Source of the DNA: JALZKA01 sp963721645
Lineage (GTDB): Bacteria > Actinomycetota > Thermoleophilia > Solirubrobacterales > 70-9
NCBI GenBank assembly: GCA_963721645.1
Contig: CAVRJK010000002.1
Span: 2,232,001 to 2,296,000 of the forward strand
DNA length: 64,000 nucleotides
Direction of reading: 5' to 3'
Position 1 is the first letter of the stretch. Every line of letters starts with the position of its first letter. The position numbers were made by a program, and so were the translations under genes. Positions 31,962-39,468 of this stretch are shown here, one piece after another. The notes beneath the pieces were generated by a model that was not told the origin of the DNA, made no database searches, and was given only the letters and a program-made list of their open reading frames with translations.

Positions 31962-32720
31962 ATGGATGAGCTCTGGATCGTTCGGGCCGGGACGCTCCCC
32001 TACGCGGAGGCCTTGACTCTCCAGGAGCGTCTTGCGGCCGCCCGGCGCGGTGGCGAGATCCCGGACGTCGCCCTCCTCCTCGAACACTGGCCCGTCTACA
32101 CGAAGGGTCGCCGCTCGGAGCCGAGCCATCTGCCGATGGGCGAGGACTGGTACCGGATGCAGGGGATTGAGGTCGCCGCGACCGATCGCGGCGGGCAGGT
32201 CACCTACCACGGGCCCGGGCAGCTCGTGGCCTATCCGATCTTCGACCTCGCGGCGATGGACGGCGACGTGCACGCCTACGTCCGCGCGCTCGAGGCGGCG
32301 ATGATCGCTGCTCTGGCCGACTTCGGGATCCAGGCACAGGTCTTCCGGGGCCTGACCGGCGTGTGGACCGCCGGCGAGCCGCCGATCGAGCCCGGCGAGA
32401 TCGGGCCGCAGCGGACCCCTGTCGGTGCCGCGGGGCTGCCCGGTGGGGAGGCGCGAAAGATCGGCTCCATCGGCGTCCACGTGAGCGGTGGCATAACCAC
32501 ACACGGGTTGGCCGTGAACGTCAACAACGACCTCCAGCCGTTCGAATGGATCGTTCCCTGCGCGATCGACCACGTGCGGATGACATCCGTCGGGCGCGAG
32601 CTCGGAGCCGAGGCCGATATGGAAGCCTTCTCCGTCGCTTTGTTGAACCGGCTGGCCGAGTCGCTTGGGCGCCGCCCAGTCGAGCGCGCCGTCGCCGAAC
32701 TGGGATCGATCGCCGCTTGA
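31962..32720 (+). CDS. lipB: Octanoyltransferase LipB
   Basis: LipB moves octanoate from acyl carrier protein to lipoyl domains, the first step of lipoate synthesis. The 252-residue protein has RGGQVTYHGPGQLVAYPI, the catalytic Lys in ARKIGSIGVHVSGGITTHG and the catalytic Cys in WIVPCAID. Between VFRGLTGVWT and ARKIG there is a Pro/Gly-rich insertion of about 25 residues (EPPIEPGEIGPQRTPVG). ATG at 31962 is preferred to an upstream TTG. The lipoylated E2 is encoded just upstream. Confidence 0.94.
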   Translation: MDELWIVRAGTLPYAEALTLQERLAAARRGGEIPDVALLLEHWPVYTKGRRSEPSHLPMGEDWYRMQGIEVAATDRGGQVTYHGPGQLVAYPIFDLAAMDGDVHAYVRALEAAMIAALADFGIQAQVFRGLTGVWTAGEPPIEPGEIGPQRTPVGAAGLPGGEARKIGSIGVHVSGGITTHGLAVNVNNDLQPFEWIVPCAIDHVRMTSVGRELGAEADMEAFSVALLNRLAESLGRRPVERAVAELGSIAA

Positions 32721-32740
32721 ATCACGAAGAGGCCCAACGC

Positions 32741-33508
32741 ATGGCGCGCGAGGAAGGCGTCTCGCCAGTCCGCTACCGGGTGGTCAGAACGGTGGCCGTG
32801 CCGTTCATGCGGCTGTGGTGGGGACTGCGGATCGAGGGCGAGGAGAACGTTCCGGCAGAGGGCGCGGCGATCATCACGCCCAACCACAAGAGCTTCTTCG
32901 ACTCGTTCTTTTTGGCCGCGGCGACCAAGCGCCCGTTGCGGTTCATGGGCAAGTCCGAGCTGTTCGAGGGACGCAAGGGGAAACTGCTCGTCCGCCTGGG
33001 CGCATTTCCCGTCCTTCGCGGCCAGTCTGATGCCGAGGCGCTCGAGACCGCACGGATCATCCTCGAACAGGGCGAGCTGCTCTCGCTGTTCCCCGAGGGC
33101 ACGCGCGTTCGCGACCCCGGAGAGCTCGGCACTCCCAAGCGCGGTGCCGTTCGCCTGGCGCTCGAAACGGGCGCTCCACTGATCCCCGCCGCGATCACGG
33201 GAACGGAGAAGCTCTTCGCCGGGCCTGTTCCGCGCCCACGCACCGTCCGCGTCGCATTCGGCGAGGCCGTGCCGGTGGATGAGGTGCCCGCTACCCCCGA
33301 GGCGGCAGCCGAGCTCTTGGACGACGAGCTCTGGCCGAAGGTCTCCGGGGAGTTCTCTCGTCTTCGCGCCCACCCAGGTCTGATCGCCGCCGGCCTCGCC
33401 GCCGCTGGCATCGGTGCCGGCGTGGCGGCAAAGCGCCGCCGCGATCAGGCCAAGAGGCCCTGGTGGCAAAAGGTGGGCACCGGCAAGAAGAAGCGAAAGC
33501 GGCGATGA
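32741..33508 (+). CDS. 1-acyl-glycerol-3-phosphate acyltransferase (PlsC family)
   Basis: A 255-residue membrane-associated acyltransferase for phosphatidic acid synthesis. NHKSFFD gives the HX4D catalytic motif and FPEGTR the glycerol-phosphate-binding motif; GAFPVLRG and PLIPAAITGTEKL also fit. The C-terminus is a hydrophobic segment (GLIAAGLAAAGIGAGVAA) followed by a strongly basic tail (GTGKKKRKRR). ATG at 32741 has GAAGAGG upstream; TTG at 32717 overlapping the lipB stop is possible. Its place between lipB and lipA is a link through acyl metabolism or only co-transcription. Confidence 0.88.
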   Translation: MAREEGVSPVRYRVVRTVAVPFMRLWWGLRIEGEENVPAEGAAIITPNHKSFFDSFFLAAATKRPLRFMGKSELFEGRKGKLLVRLGAFPVLRGQSDAEALETARIILEQGELLSLFPEGTRVRDPGELGTPKRGAVRLALETGAPLIPAAITGTEKLFAGPVPRPRTVRVAFGEAVPVDEVPATPEAAAELLDDELWPKVSGEFSRLRAHPGLIAAGLAAAGIGAGVAAKRRRDQAKRPWWQKVGTGKKKRKRR

Positions 33509-33525
33509 ACGCCCCGGACGAACCC

Positions 33526-33542
33526 GAGGGGTCAGACCCCTC
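33526..33542. repeat. Palindrome GAGGGGTCAGACCCCTC upstream of lipA
   Basis: A 17-base palindrome followed by ACACAACGCTCGCAATCGC. It lies in the plsC-lipA gap if lipA starts at 33577, or is translated as PEGSDPSHN if lipA starts at the ATGA overlap at 33505. Confidence 0.85.
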
Positions 33543-33576
33543 ACACAACGCTCGCAATCGCTCGCCCGGCCGTAGA

Positions 33577-34554
33577 ATGGTTGCTGTGAAACCGCCGACC
33601 CAGGCCCCCGCCGAGCGCATCCACGTGACGCGCTCGCGCGCGAAGCCGGGCGGCAAGGCGATGGAGGGTGGTCGCCCTTTCCGTGAGCGGAAGCCACCGT
33701 GGCTGAAGGTCCCGGCCCCGGGGGGTCCGACCTACCGCAAGCTGAAGGCAGCGATCGCCGACGACAACCTCCACACGGTCTGCGAAGAAGCCGCCTGCCC
33801 CAACGTCGGCGAATGCTGGGAGCGCGGCACCGCGACATTCATGATCCTCGGCGACGTCTGCACGCGGCGCTGCGGTTTTTGCAACGTGCAGACGGGTGTG
33901 CCTACCTGGCACGACCCACTCGAGCCGGCGCGGGTCGCCAATCAGGTGAAGAAGATGGGCCTGGTCCACGCGGTCATCACCTCGGTGGATCGCGACGACC
34001 TGCCCGACTACGGCGCCTCGGCCTTCGTCGGCGTGATCCGCTCGATCCGCCAGATGGCTCCCGGCTGCAAGGTCGAGATCCTGACCCCCGACTTCCGCGG
34101 CCAGGAGATGCCGCTCGCGAAGGTGATCCACGAGCGCCCGGACGTCTTCAACCACAACGTCGAGACGGTGCCGCGCCTCTACCCCAAAGCGCGCCGCGGC
34201 TCGGAGTTCCTGCGGTCCGCGCGCGTCTTGCGAATGGCCAAGGAGATGGGCGGCGGCGACGTCATCACGAAGTCGGGACTAATGGTCGGCCTCGGGGAGA
34301 GCTTTGACGAGATGGTCGAGACCTTCCAGATCCTGCGCGACCACGAGGTCCAGATCCTCACCGTCGGCCAGTACTTGCGGCCCACCGAGAACCACCTGCC
34401 CGTCGATCGCTACTGGCATCCGGACGAGTTCAAGGCGCTCGAGGATGCGGCTTACGCGATGGGCTTCGACGCTGTCGCGTCTGGGCCGCTGGTCCGCAGC
34501 TCGTACCACGCGGACGAGGCGGCGGCGAAGGCCACCTCGGCACGCGCAGCCTGA
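33577..34554 (+). CDS. lipA: Lipoyl synthase LipA
   Basis: A radical SAM enzyme that inserts two sulfurs into octanoyl groups on lipoyl domains. From ATG 33577 it is 325 residues. Auxiliary-cluster Cys are in CEEAACPNVGEC (C-x4-C-x5-C), the radical SAM cluster in CTRRCGFC (C-x3-C-x2-C), and the conserved RSSY near the C-terminus is present. An upstream ATG (33505) overlapping the plsC stop would add 24 residues partly encoded by a palindromic repeat; I consider it less likely but cannot exclude it. Confidence 0.95.
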   Translation: MVAVKPPTQAPAERIHVTRSRAKPGGKAMEGGRPFRERKPPWLKVPAPGGPTYRKLKAAIADDNLHTVCEEAACPNVGECWERGTATFMILGDVCTRRCGFCNVQTGVPTWHDPLEPARVANQVKKMGLVHAVITSVDRDDLPDYGASAFVGVIRSIRQMAPGCKVEILTPDFRGQEMPLAKVIHERPDVFNHNVETVPRLYPKARRGSEFLRSARVLRMAKEMGGGDVITKSGLMVGLGESFDEMVETFQILRDHEVQILTVGQYLRPTENHLPVDRYWHPDEFKALEDAAYAMGFDAVASGPLVRSSYHADEAAAKATSARAA

Positions 34555-34646
34555 CCTTCGGCCGCTGGTTGGACTGCTCCTCGCATCTCCCCACGGGGTG
34601 GAGAATCCCGCTCTATCGGCGTCCTGTCTAGGCTCCGCCGCCTCGC

Positions 34647-35501
34647 TTGCTGCCGCTCAAGGACAACATCCCGACCGGCCGCTTCCCGGTGGTCACGGTG
34701 CTCTTCATTGCGATCAACGTCGTGTTCTTCATCTGGCAGTTCACCCTGGATGACGGTCCCAACTCGAGCGAGTCGCCACAGATTCCAGGCCTGTCCGCAG
34801 CGGACGAGGCGGTATTCGAGCTGGGGGCGATTCCGTATCGCCTTACGCACCCCGGCACGGACTGCGGGGTGGTGACGGTCCCCAGGGGGTTGAACCCGAA
34901 GGGCCTAGAACCCATCGTCTGCGAGGGAAGCGCCCAACAGCGGGCTGCCGAAAAGGTGCCGGGCGTCAATGTCGTCGAGTTGGAGGCGCCGGCGTGGTGG
35001 GTGACCATCCTGACCTCGATGTTCCTGCACGGAGGCTGGCTTCACATCATCGGCAACATGCTGTTCTTGTGGGTCTTCGGCAACAACGTCGAAGCGGCGA
35101 TGGGGAAGCTCCGTTTCGCTGCGTTCTACCTCATGGCCGGAGCCGTCGCGCTTTACGCGCAATCCGCGATCGACCCTCAATCGACCATCCCGACAATCGG
35201 CGCGTCAGGCGCGGTGGCGGGCGTTCTTGGCGCCTACATCCTGCTCCACCCGAAGGCGCGGGTGGTGACGCTCGTCATCATCATCTTCTTCGTGACCTTG
35301 ATCGAGATACCGGCGATGATCCTGCTTGGCATCTGGGCGGTGCTGCAATTCCTGCCTGCGCTTGGCCAGATCGGCGTGGGCGACATGCCCACGGACAGCG
35401 TGGCCTACGTTGCCCATGTCGGCGGCTTCGTGTTCGGCCTCGCGATGGTGAAGGTCCTCACCAGGCGGCGCGACGAGCGGCCGAAGCTCGGGTACGGCTG
35501 A
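34647..35501 (+). CDS. Rhomboid-family intramembrane serine protease
   Basis: A 284-residue protein with about six membrane segments. The catalytic Ser lies in GASGAVAGVLGAYI (about residue 190) and the catalytic His in AHVGGFVFG (about residue 256). The first loop, between TM1 and TM2, is long (residues about 35-115) and contains the WVTILTSMFLHGGWLHIIGNM element. TTG start. It cleaves transmembrane substrates; none can be named from context. It overlaps the next small gene by one base. Confidence 0.9.
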   Translation: MLPLKDNIPTGRFPVVTVLFIAINVVFFIWQFTLDDGPNSSESPQIPGLSAADEAVFELGAIPYRLTHPGTDCGVVTVPRGLNPKGLEPIVCEGSAQQRAAEKVPGVNVVELEAPAWWVTILTSMFLHGGWLHIIGNMLFLWVFGNNVEAAMGKLRFAAFYLMAGAVALYAQSAIDPQSTIPTIGASGAVAGVLGAYILLHPKARVVTLVIIIFFVTLIEIPAMILLGIWAVLQFLPALGQIGVGDMPTDSVAYVAHVGGFVFGLAMVKVLTRRRDERPKLGYG

Positions 35502-35689
35502 TGAAGCTGGACTCTGGCTCAGCGATCCTGTTCGGGATCCTCATCTTCATGATCCTGTTCGCCGGCATGACCCTCGTGGTGCTGTTCAAAGACGGACTCA
35601 CGATTCTCGTGTTCTTCGCGATCCTGATCGTGGCCATCATCGGAGTCGGCCTGTGGGGAGCGGTCTCCGAGCAGAACCGCCGCCGCTAG
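35501..35689 (+). CDS. Small two-helix membrane protein
   Basis: A 62-residue protein made of two hydrophobic segments (about residues 8-29 and 34-53) with a short basic tail (SEQNRRR). ATG shares one base with the rhomboid stop, so it is coupled to it. Function unknown; an accessory or substrate of the rhomboid is possible but not shown. Confidence 0.65.
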   Translation: MKLDSGSAILFGILIFMILFAGMTLVVLFKDGLTILVFFAILIVAIIGVGLWGAVSEQNRRR

Positions 35690-35696
35690 CCGCCGC

Positions 35697-35725
35697 CCGG
35701 TGCCAGGCACCGTGCCTGGCACCGG
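35697..35725. terminator. 29-bp palindrome between convergent genes
   Basis: Arms CCGGTGCCAGGCAC and its exact reverse complement flank a central C. The core is the same repeat as at 3074 and 3659 in hypF. It fills the gap between two convergent stop codons, where its hairpin could act as a bidirectional terminator, although there is no T-run. Confidence 0.6.
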
Positions 35726-36514
35726 CTAGCGCGGCAGATCGCGCAGGAGGATGCGAAAGACCCCTTCCAGAGTGTTCTTGCCGTACCCGTGCGAGGGGCT
35801 CTCTTCCGTGGTCACCGCTAGGCCGATCCGATAGCCGTCCTTCGACAGCAGCACCACCTGGTGGTTGACCCAACCGGTACCCGACCCCCAACCACCCTTG
35901 AAGTGGAGATGCCAGCCGTGCAGCGGGACCTTGCCGATCCCCCATCGCTGGGACGAGGTGACCGAAGTCAAGAGCTTGCGCGCGTAATCCCAGTGGCGCG
36001 CGGGGACGTGGTGGCGAAGAGTCCGCATAAAGAGAGCCTGGTCGCGAGCGGTCGTCTGAGAGAGGCCCCACGGGCGGTCGTGCCAGACGAATCCCTTCAT
36101 GTCGGCATCGTCGGCGAGCTCTTCGAGCGGACCCCGGCCCAGCATGTCGTCGATTCGCGACGCGGCGGCGTCATCGGACCGGCGAATCATCGGCTCCAGG
36201 AGGGCCCTTTCAGAGCTCGTGAGTGAACGGTCGGCGGCCCGGCGCAGGTAGGCGACGAGCAGCATCACCTTGAACGTGCTCGCCATGTAGGCGTGGCCGT
36301 ATCCGCCGAACTCACGCTGGCGACCTCGCATGTCGAAGACCGAGAACGAGACGTCTCCGGCTCGAGACTTGGCGTACTCCTTTGCCGGCCGGGCGTCTGG
36401 ACTCCAGCTCTTGGCCTCGGCCTGCGTGATTGCCCGTCTGTCCGGCGTCGCCTCCGAGGGCTGGGCGAGGACAAGCGCCGGCAAGACCAAGAGCGCCGCG
36501 ACCGAGCGCTTCAA
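35726..36514 (-). CDS. Secreted class A beta-lactamase-fold protein, copy 2
   Basis: A 262-residue exported protein with a signal peptide (KRSVAALLVLPALVLAQPSEA). It has the serine beta-lactamase/PBP fold marks: nucleophile in ASTFK (SxxK), SDD in RRSDDAAAS where the SDN motif is expected, and KGGWG in the KTG position. The Glu of the omega loop that defines class A penicillin hydrolysis is not evident, so it may be a peptidoglycan-directed or unknown hydrolase. TTG start overlaps the stop of its paralogue (TTGA). The two products are clearly related along their length. Confidence 0.8.
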   Translation of the reverse strand: MKRSVAALLVLPALVLAQPSEATPDRRAITQAEAKSWSPDARPAKEYAKSRAGDVSFSVFDMRGRQREFGGYGHAYMASTFKVMLLVAYLRRAADRSLTSSERALLEPMIRRSDDAAASRIDDMLGRGPLEELADDADMKGFVWHDRPWGLSQTTARDQALFMRTLRHHVPARHWDYARKLLTSVTSSQRWGIGKVPLHGWHLHFKGGWGSGTGWVNHQVVLLSKDGYRIGLAVTTEESPSHGYGKNTLEGVFRILLRDLPR

Positions 36515-37299
36515 CGCGGCAGGTCCTTGAGGAGGCGCTTGAACACACCCTCGAGTGTGGCGCGGCCGTAGGGGCGTGACGGGTTTCCTTGTGTCATCAC
36601 CATGACTCCGATGCTCCGCCTGCCGTGCGTGAGGAGCGCCATCTGGTGCTCGACGCGAATGCCTCGCAGCCCCCACCCGCCCTTGAAAGCGAGGTCCCAT
36701 CCCTGTGGCTGGACGTGCGCGACTCCCCAGCGGTGACGCGGGATGATCCCCTCGAGTTGGCGCAAGGCAAAGCTCCGATGGCGCTTCGGCAACAGGCCGG
36801 GCAGACGGCGCATCAGCCGAGCGCCGTCGCGAGGCGCCGCTCGGCTGTAACCCCAGACGTCGTTCCACTGAAACCCGGACATGCCGGCCGCATCAGCGAG
36901 ATCGTCGACCGGCCCACGCCCGAGCATGTCGCGCACCCGCGTTGCCGCGGAGTTGTCCGACTCACGGATCATCGGAACCAGGAGATCACGCTCGCCGGCG
37001 GTCAGGTTGCGGTCGTCGACCGAGCCCTGGCGCAGGTAGGCGGCCAGGAGCATCACCTTGAAGGTCGACGCCATGACGTAGCTGCGCGAGCCCTCATGGG
37101 CCGAGAGCCGGTCGCGCATGTCGTAGATGGCGAACGAGACGGCGGTCGAGCGGGATTCCGCGTAGCGCTCCGCGGCCTTTGCATCCGGACGCCACTCCCT
37201 CGCCTCGCCGGCGCTGATACCCGCGCTGGCGCCGGCCGGCAGGGTGGCAGCGACGGTGAGGACGGCAGCTGCAGTGGTGATGGCGCGGCGCGTTCGCAT
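36511..37299 (-). CDS. Secreted class A beta-lactamase-fold protein, copy 1
   Basis: A 262-residue paralogue of the next gene with a signal peptide (RRAITTAAAVLTVAATLPAGASA). ASTFK holds the nucleophile, ESDNSAAT is a proper SDN motif, and FKGGWG replaces KTG. Both end in the block 'LEGVF(K/R)xLL(K/R)DLPR'. Tandem duplication is evident. The tetR reading frame upstream ends about ten bases before this gene, so it may be co-regulated. Beta-lactam hydrolysis is unproven. Confidence 0.82.
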   Translation of the reverse strand: MRTRRAITTAAAVLTVAATLPAGASAGISAGEAREWRPDAKAAERYAESRSTAVSFAIYDMRDRLSAHEGSRSYVMASTFKVMLLAAYLRQGSVDDRNLTAGERDLLVPMIRESDNSAATRVRDMLGRGPVDDLADAAGMSGFQWNDVWGYSRAAPRDGARLMRRLPGLLPKRHRSFALRQLEGIIPRHRWGVAHVQPQGWDLAFKGGWGLRGIRVEHQMALLTHGRRSIGVMVMTQGNPSRPYGRATLEGVFKRLLKDLPR

Positions 37300-37308
37300 C
37301 TTCTCTAC

Positions 37309-37900
37309 CTACCCCAAAACCGCAACGCACGCCCGGGTAGCGGTGGCGTGAACGGATTCTCTCGATGCTGAGGGGTGGTCGATCCACCAGAGGACGAGGC
37401 CGGCAAGGCCACTCCTCAGAGAAATCCGCGGTCGGCTCCACCATGGCCTCGTCCAGGTCGGGAGCGCTTGACCTGAGGAAAGCGGCAAGCACCTGGGTCG
37501 CCTGTTCGCTCAGATCGCGCCTGGCCTGCTCGATCTCGGGGTCGCCGGTGCGATCCCGGAAGATGACGAGCCACGTATCGGCATGCTCGGCGACGTAGTC
37601 GAGCCAGCCGTCGAGGATCGTCGCGACGAGACCGGCTTGCCCATCCCCGGCAGGCGACTTCCGTTCGATGAAGGTCGGCAGGTCCTGCTCGTGGCGGTCG
37701 AGGATCGAGAGATACAGGTCCTTCTTCGAGCCGAAGTGGCGATAGATCATCGGCTTGGTCACGCCCGCGGCCGCGGCCACGTCATCGAGCCGGGTGGAGG
37801 CGTATCCAACACGCCCGAAGAGATGCGCTCCCTGGCGAAGGATCAGATCGCGCCGGGCTGCGGGGCGCATGCGGGTCCTGGTTGGTGTCGCGGCGACCAT
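37309..37900 (-). pseudogene. TetR-family regulator with an apparent frameshift
   Basis: The N-terminal DNA-binding part is intact (RDLILRQGAHLFGRVGYASTRLDDVAAAAGVTKPMIYRHFGSKKDLY). Near 37420 the sense frame switches: after PTADF the frame reads into unrelated sequence overlapping the next gene, while the frame one base away gives LRSGLAGLVLWWIDHPSASRES and stops at 37309, which fits a TetR C-terminal end. Either a real single-base indel has changed the C-terminus or it is a sequencing error. Start ATG at 37900. A palindrome at 37914 suggests it controls itself and the divergent cupin gene. Confidence 0.7.
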
Positions 37901-37913
37901 CCTCAACTGGTAA

Positions 37914-37929
37914 GTTACCGATTGGTAAC
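37914..37929. promoter_or_regulatory. Operator GTTACC-GATT-GGTAAC between tetR and the cupin gene
   Basis: A perfect 6-bp inverted repeat with a four-base spacer, 14 bases upstream of the tetR start and 7-19 bases from the cupin start. Position and symmetry fit a TetR-family operator controlling both divergent genes. Confidence 0.6.
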
Positions 37930-37947
37930 TACGGAATGGAGCACGCA

Positions 37948-38442
37948 ATGGCCGACCCGATATTTGATCCGGTTCACAAGACGCACTACGAGTTCGAGCG
38001 CCAGGGCGAGGACATGGTTGTCAAGACACAGATGGAGTCGGGCGGCGGCTTGCCCAAGCACTACCACCCGCAGCAGACCGAGACCTGGTGGGTCGTCTCG
38101 GGTGAGGTGACCGTCTATTTCGACGGCGAGTGGAAGCCCTTTACTCCCGAGTCGGGAAAGATCGAAGTCACCCCGAACATCGTCCACGGTTTCAAAAACC
38201 AGAGCGGCAGTGAGGCGCATCTTTGCTGCGAAGTGAGTCCTGCGCTCTCGCTCGAGGAGTTCCTGACGGACTCCGCAAGGGCGGCGCGGGAAGGACTCTT
38301 CATGAAGGGCGGGATTCCAAAGAGCCTCAAGGGCGCGAGGTGGGCGGCCGGCTTCGTGGCTCGCCACGAGGATGAGACGGTGATGACGTTCCCACCGCGT
38401 TTCGTACAGAAGGCACTGAAGCCGCTGGCGCCGAAGGACTAG
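37948..38442 (+). CDS. Cupin-domain protein
   Basis: A 164-residue single-domain cupin. The first motif is GGGLPKHYHPQQTETWWVVSGEV and the second IEVTPNIVHGFKNQSG, giving the usual His/Glu metal ligands. A C-terminal helical stretch (residues about 100-164) is added. GGAG at 37938 supports ATG 37948; ATG 37936 is an alternative. It is divergent from tetR across a palindromic operator, so it is probably the regulated target, perhaps in response to a small molecule. Confidence 0.8.
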   Translation: MADPIFDPVHKTHYEFERQGEDMVVKTQMESGGGLPKHYHPQQTETWWVVSGEVTVYFDGEWKPFTPESGKIEVTPNIVHGFKNQSGSEAHLCCEVSPALSLEEFLTDSARAAREGLFMKGGIPKSLKGARWAAGFVARHEDETVMTFPPRFVQKALKPLAPKD

Positions 38443-38466
38443 GCCGCTTTTGGGCTGGGCGAACGA

Positions 38467-39468
38467 TTGACCATCGGGTCGGGCTGGCCCGACTCGCGCT
38501 ACTCTCGCCCGACCTTGCAGGCCGTGGTCACAGGAGCCGCCGGCTTCATCGGATCCCGCATCTGCACTGCCCTCGCCGAGGGCGGCTGGTCGGTCCTCGG
38601 CATCGATCGGCTCTCGCCCTACTACGACGCTGAGATCAAGCGACGGCGTCTCGCGGAGCTTCACGCCGGAGGTTCGTTCGAGTCTGTCGAGACTGACCTC
38701 GCCGACGGAAATCTCGAACGGGTGTGCGAGGGCGCCGACGCGATCTTTCACTTCGCCGCGCAGCCCGGCGCGCGGGGTGGGTGGGGTGACGACTTCGACA
38801 CCTACGCCCGCGACAACGTGATCGCGACGCAGCGCCTCCTCGCGAGCGCCGCCGCGGCCGGCGTCGGCCGCGTGATCTACGCGTCGTCGTCGTCCGTCTA
38901 CGCGGACGGCGGCGGTGAACCCGTGAGCGAGGATCACCCGACCCGGCCCACTTCGCCGTACGGCGCAACCAAGCTGGCCGGCGAACAGCTCTGTGCGCTT
39001 TATGCAGCAGGGCACGGTCTCGACGTGGTGACCCTGCGGTGCTTCACCGTCTTCGGCCCCGGCCAGCGGCCGGATATGGCTGCGGCGAAATTCCTGAGTC
39101 TCGCCGCCGCAGGCCACGCCGTTGATGTCAACGGCGACGGCGAGCAGGAGCGCGAGATGACCTACGTGGGCGATGTCGTGGCCGCGAGCCTGCTGGCGCT
39201 CGAGCACGGCAGTCCCGGTGCCACCTACAACATCGCGGGCGGCGTCCGTTCATCGGTGAACGGATTGATCGAGGAGGTCGGCGCGCTACTCGGTCGCCTC
39301 GTCGAGACGCGTCCTCTCCCGCCCGCTCGCGGCGAGCTCCGCCAAACAGCAGGCGACACCACGTTGGCTCGCGACGAACTCGGCTGGTTCCCCAAGGTGG
39401 GTCTGCGCGAGGGACTCGAGCGCCAGTTGGAGGATCTGGCGCGCTTTCAGCCTTTGGCCAGCGGATAG
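38467..39468 (+). CDS. NAD-dependent nucleotide-sugar epimerase/dehydratase
   Basis: An extended short-chain dehydrogenase of about 318-333 residues. It has VVTGAAGFIGSRI for NAD binding, DRLSPYYD, HFAAQPGARG, the catalytic Ser region ASSSSVYADGG, YGATK with the catalytic Tyr-x3-Lys, and RCFTVFGPGQRPDMA. Similar enzymes are UDP-glucuronate epimerases or UDP-glucose 4-epimerases. TTG at 38467 or TTG at 38515 (directly before the fold) may be the start. It converges with a 22-base overlap on the glycosyltransferase-sulfotransferase gene, suggesting a shared role in surface glycans. Confidence 0.88.
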   Translation: MTIGSGWPDSRYSRPTLQAVVTGAAGFIGSRICTALAEGGWSVLGIDRLSPYYDAEIKRRRLAELHAGGSFESVETDLADGNLERVCEGADAIFHFAAQPGARGGWGDDFDTYARDNVIATQRLLASAAAAGVGRVIYASSSSVYADGGGEPVSEDHPTRPTSPYGATKLAGEQLCALYAAGHGLDVVTLRCFTVFGPGQRPDMAAAKFLSLAAAGHAVDVNGDGEQEREMTYVGDVVAASLLALEHGSPGATYNIAGGVRSSVNGLIEEVGALLGRLVETRPLPPARGELRQTAGDTTLARDELGWFPKVGLREGLERQLEDLARFQPLASG

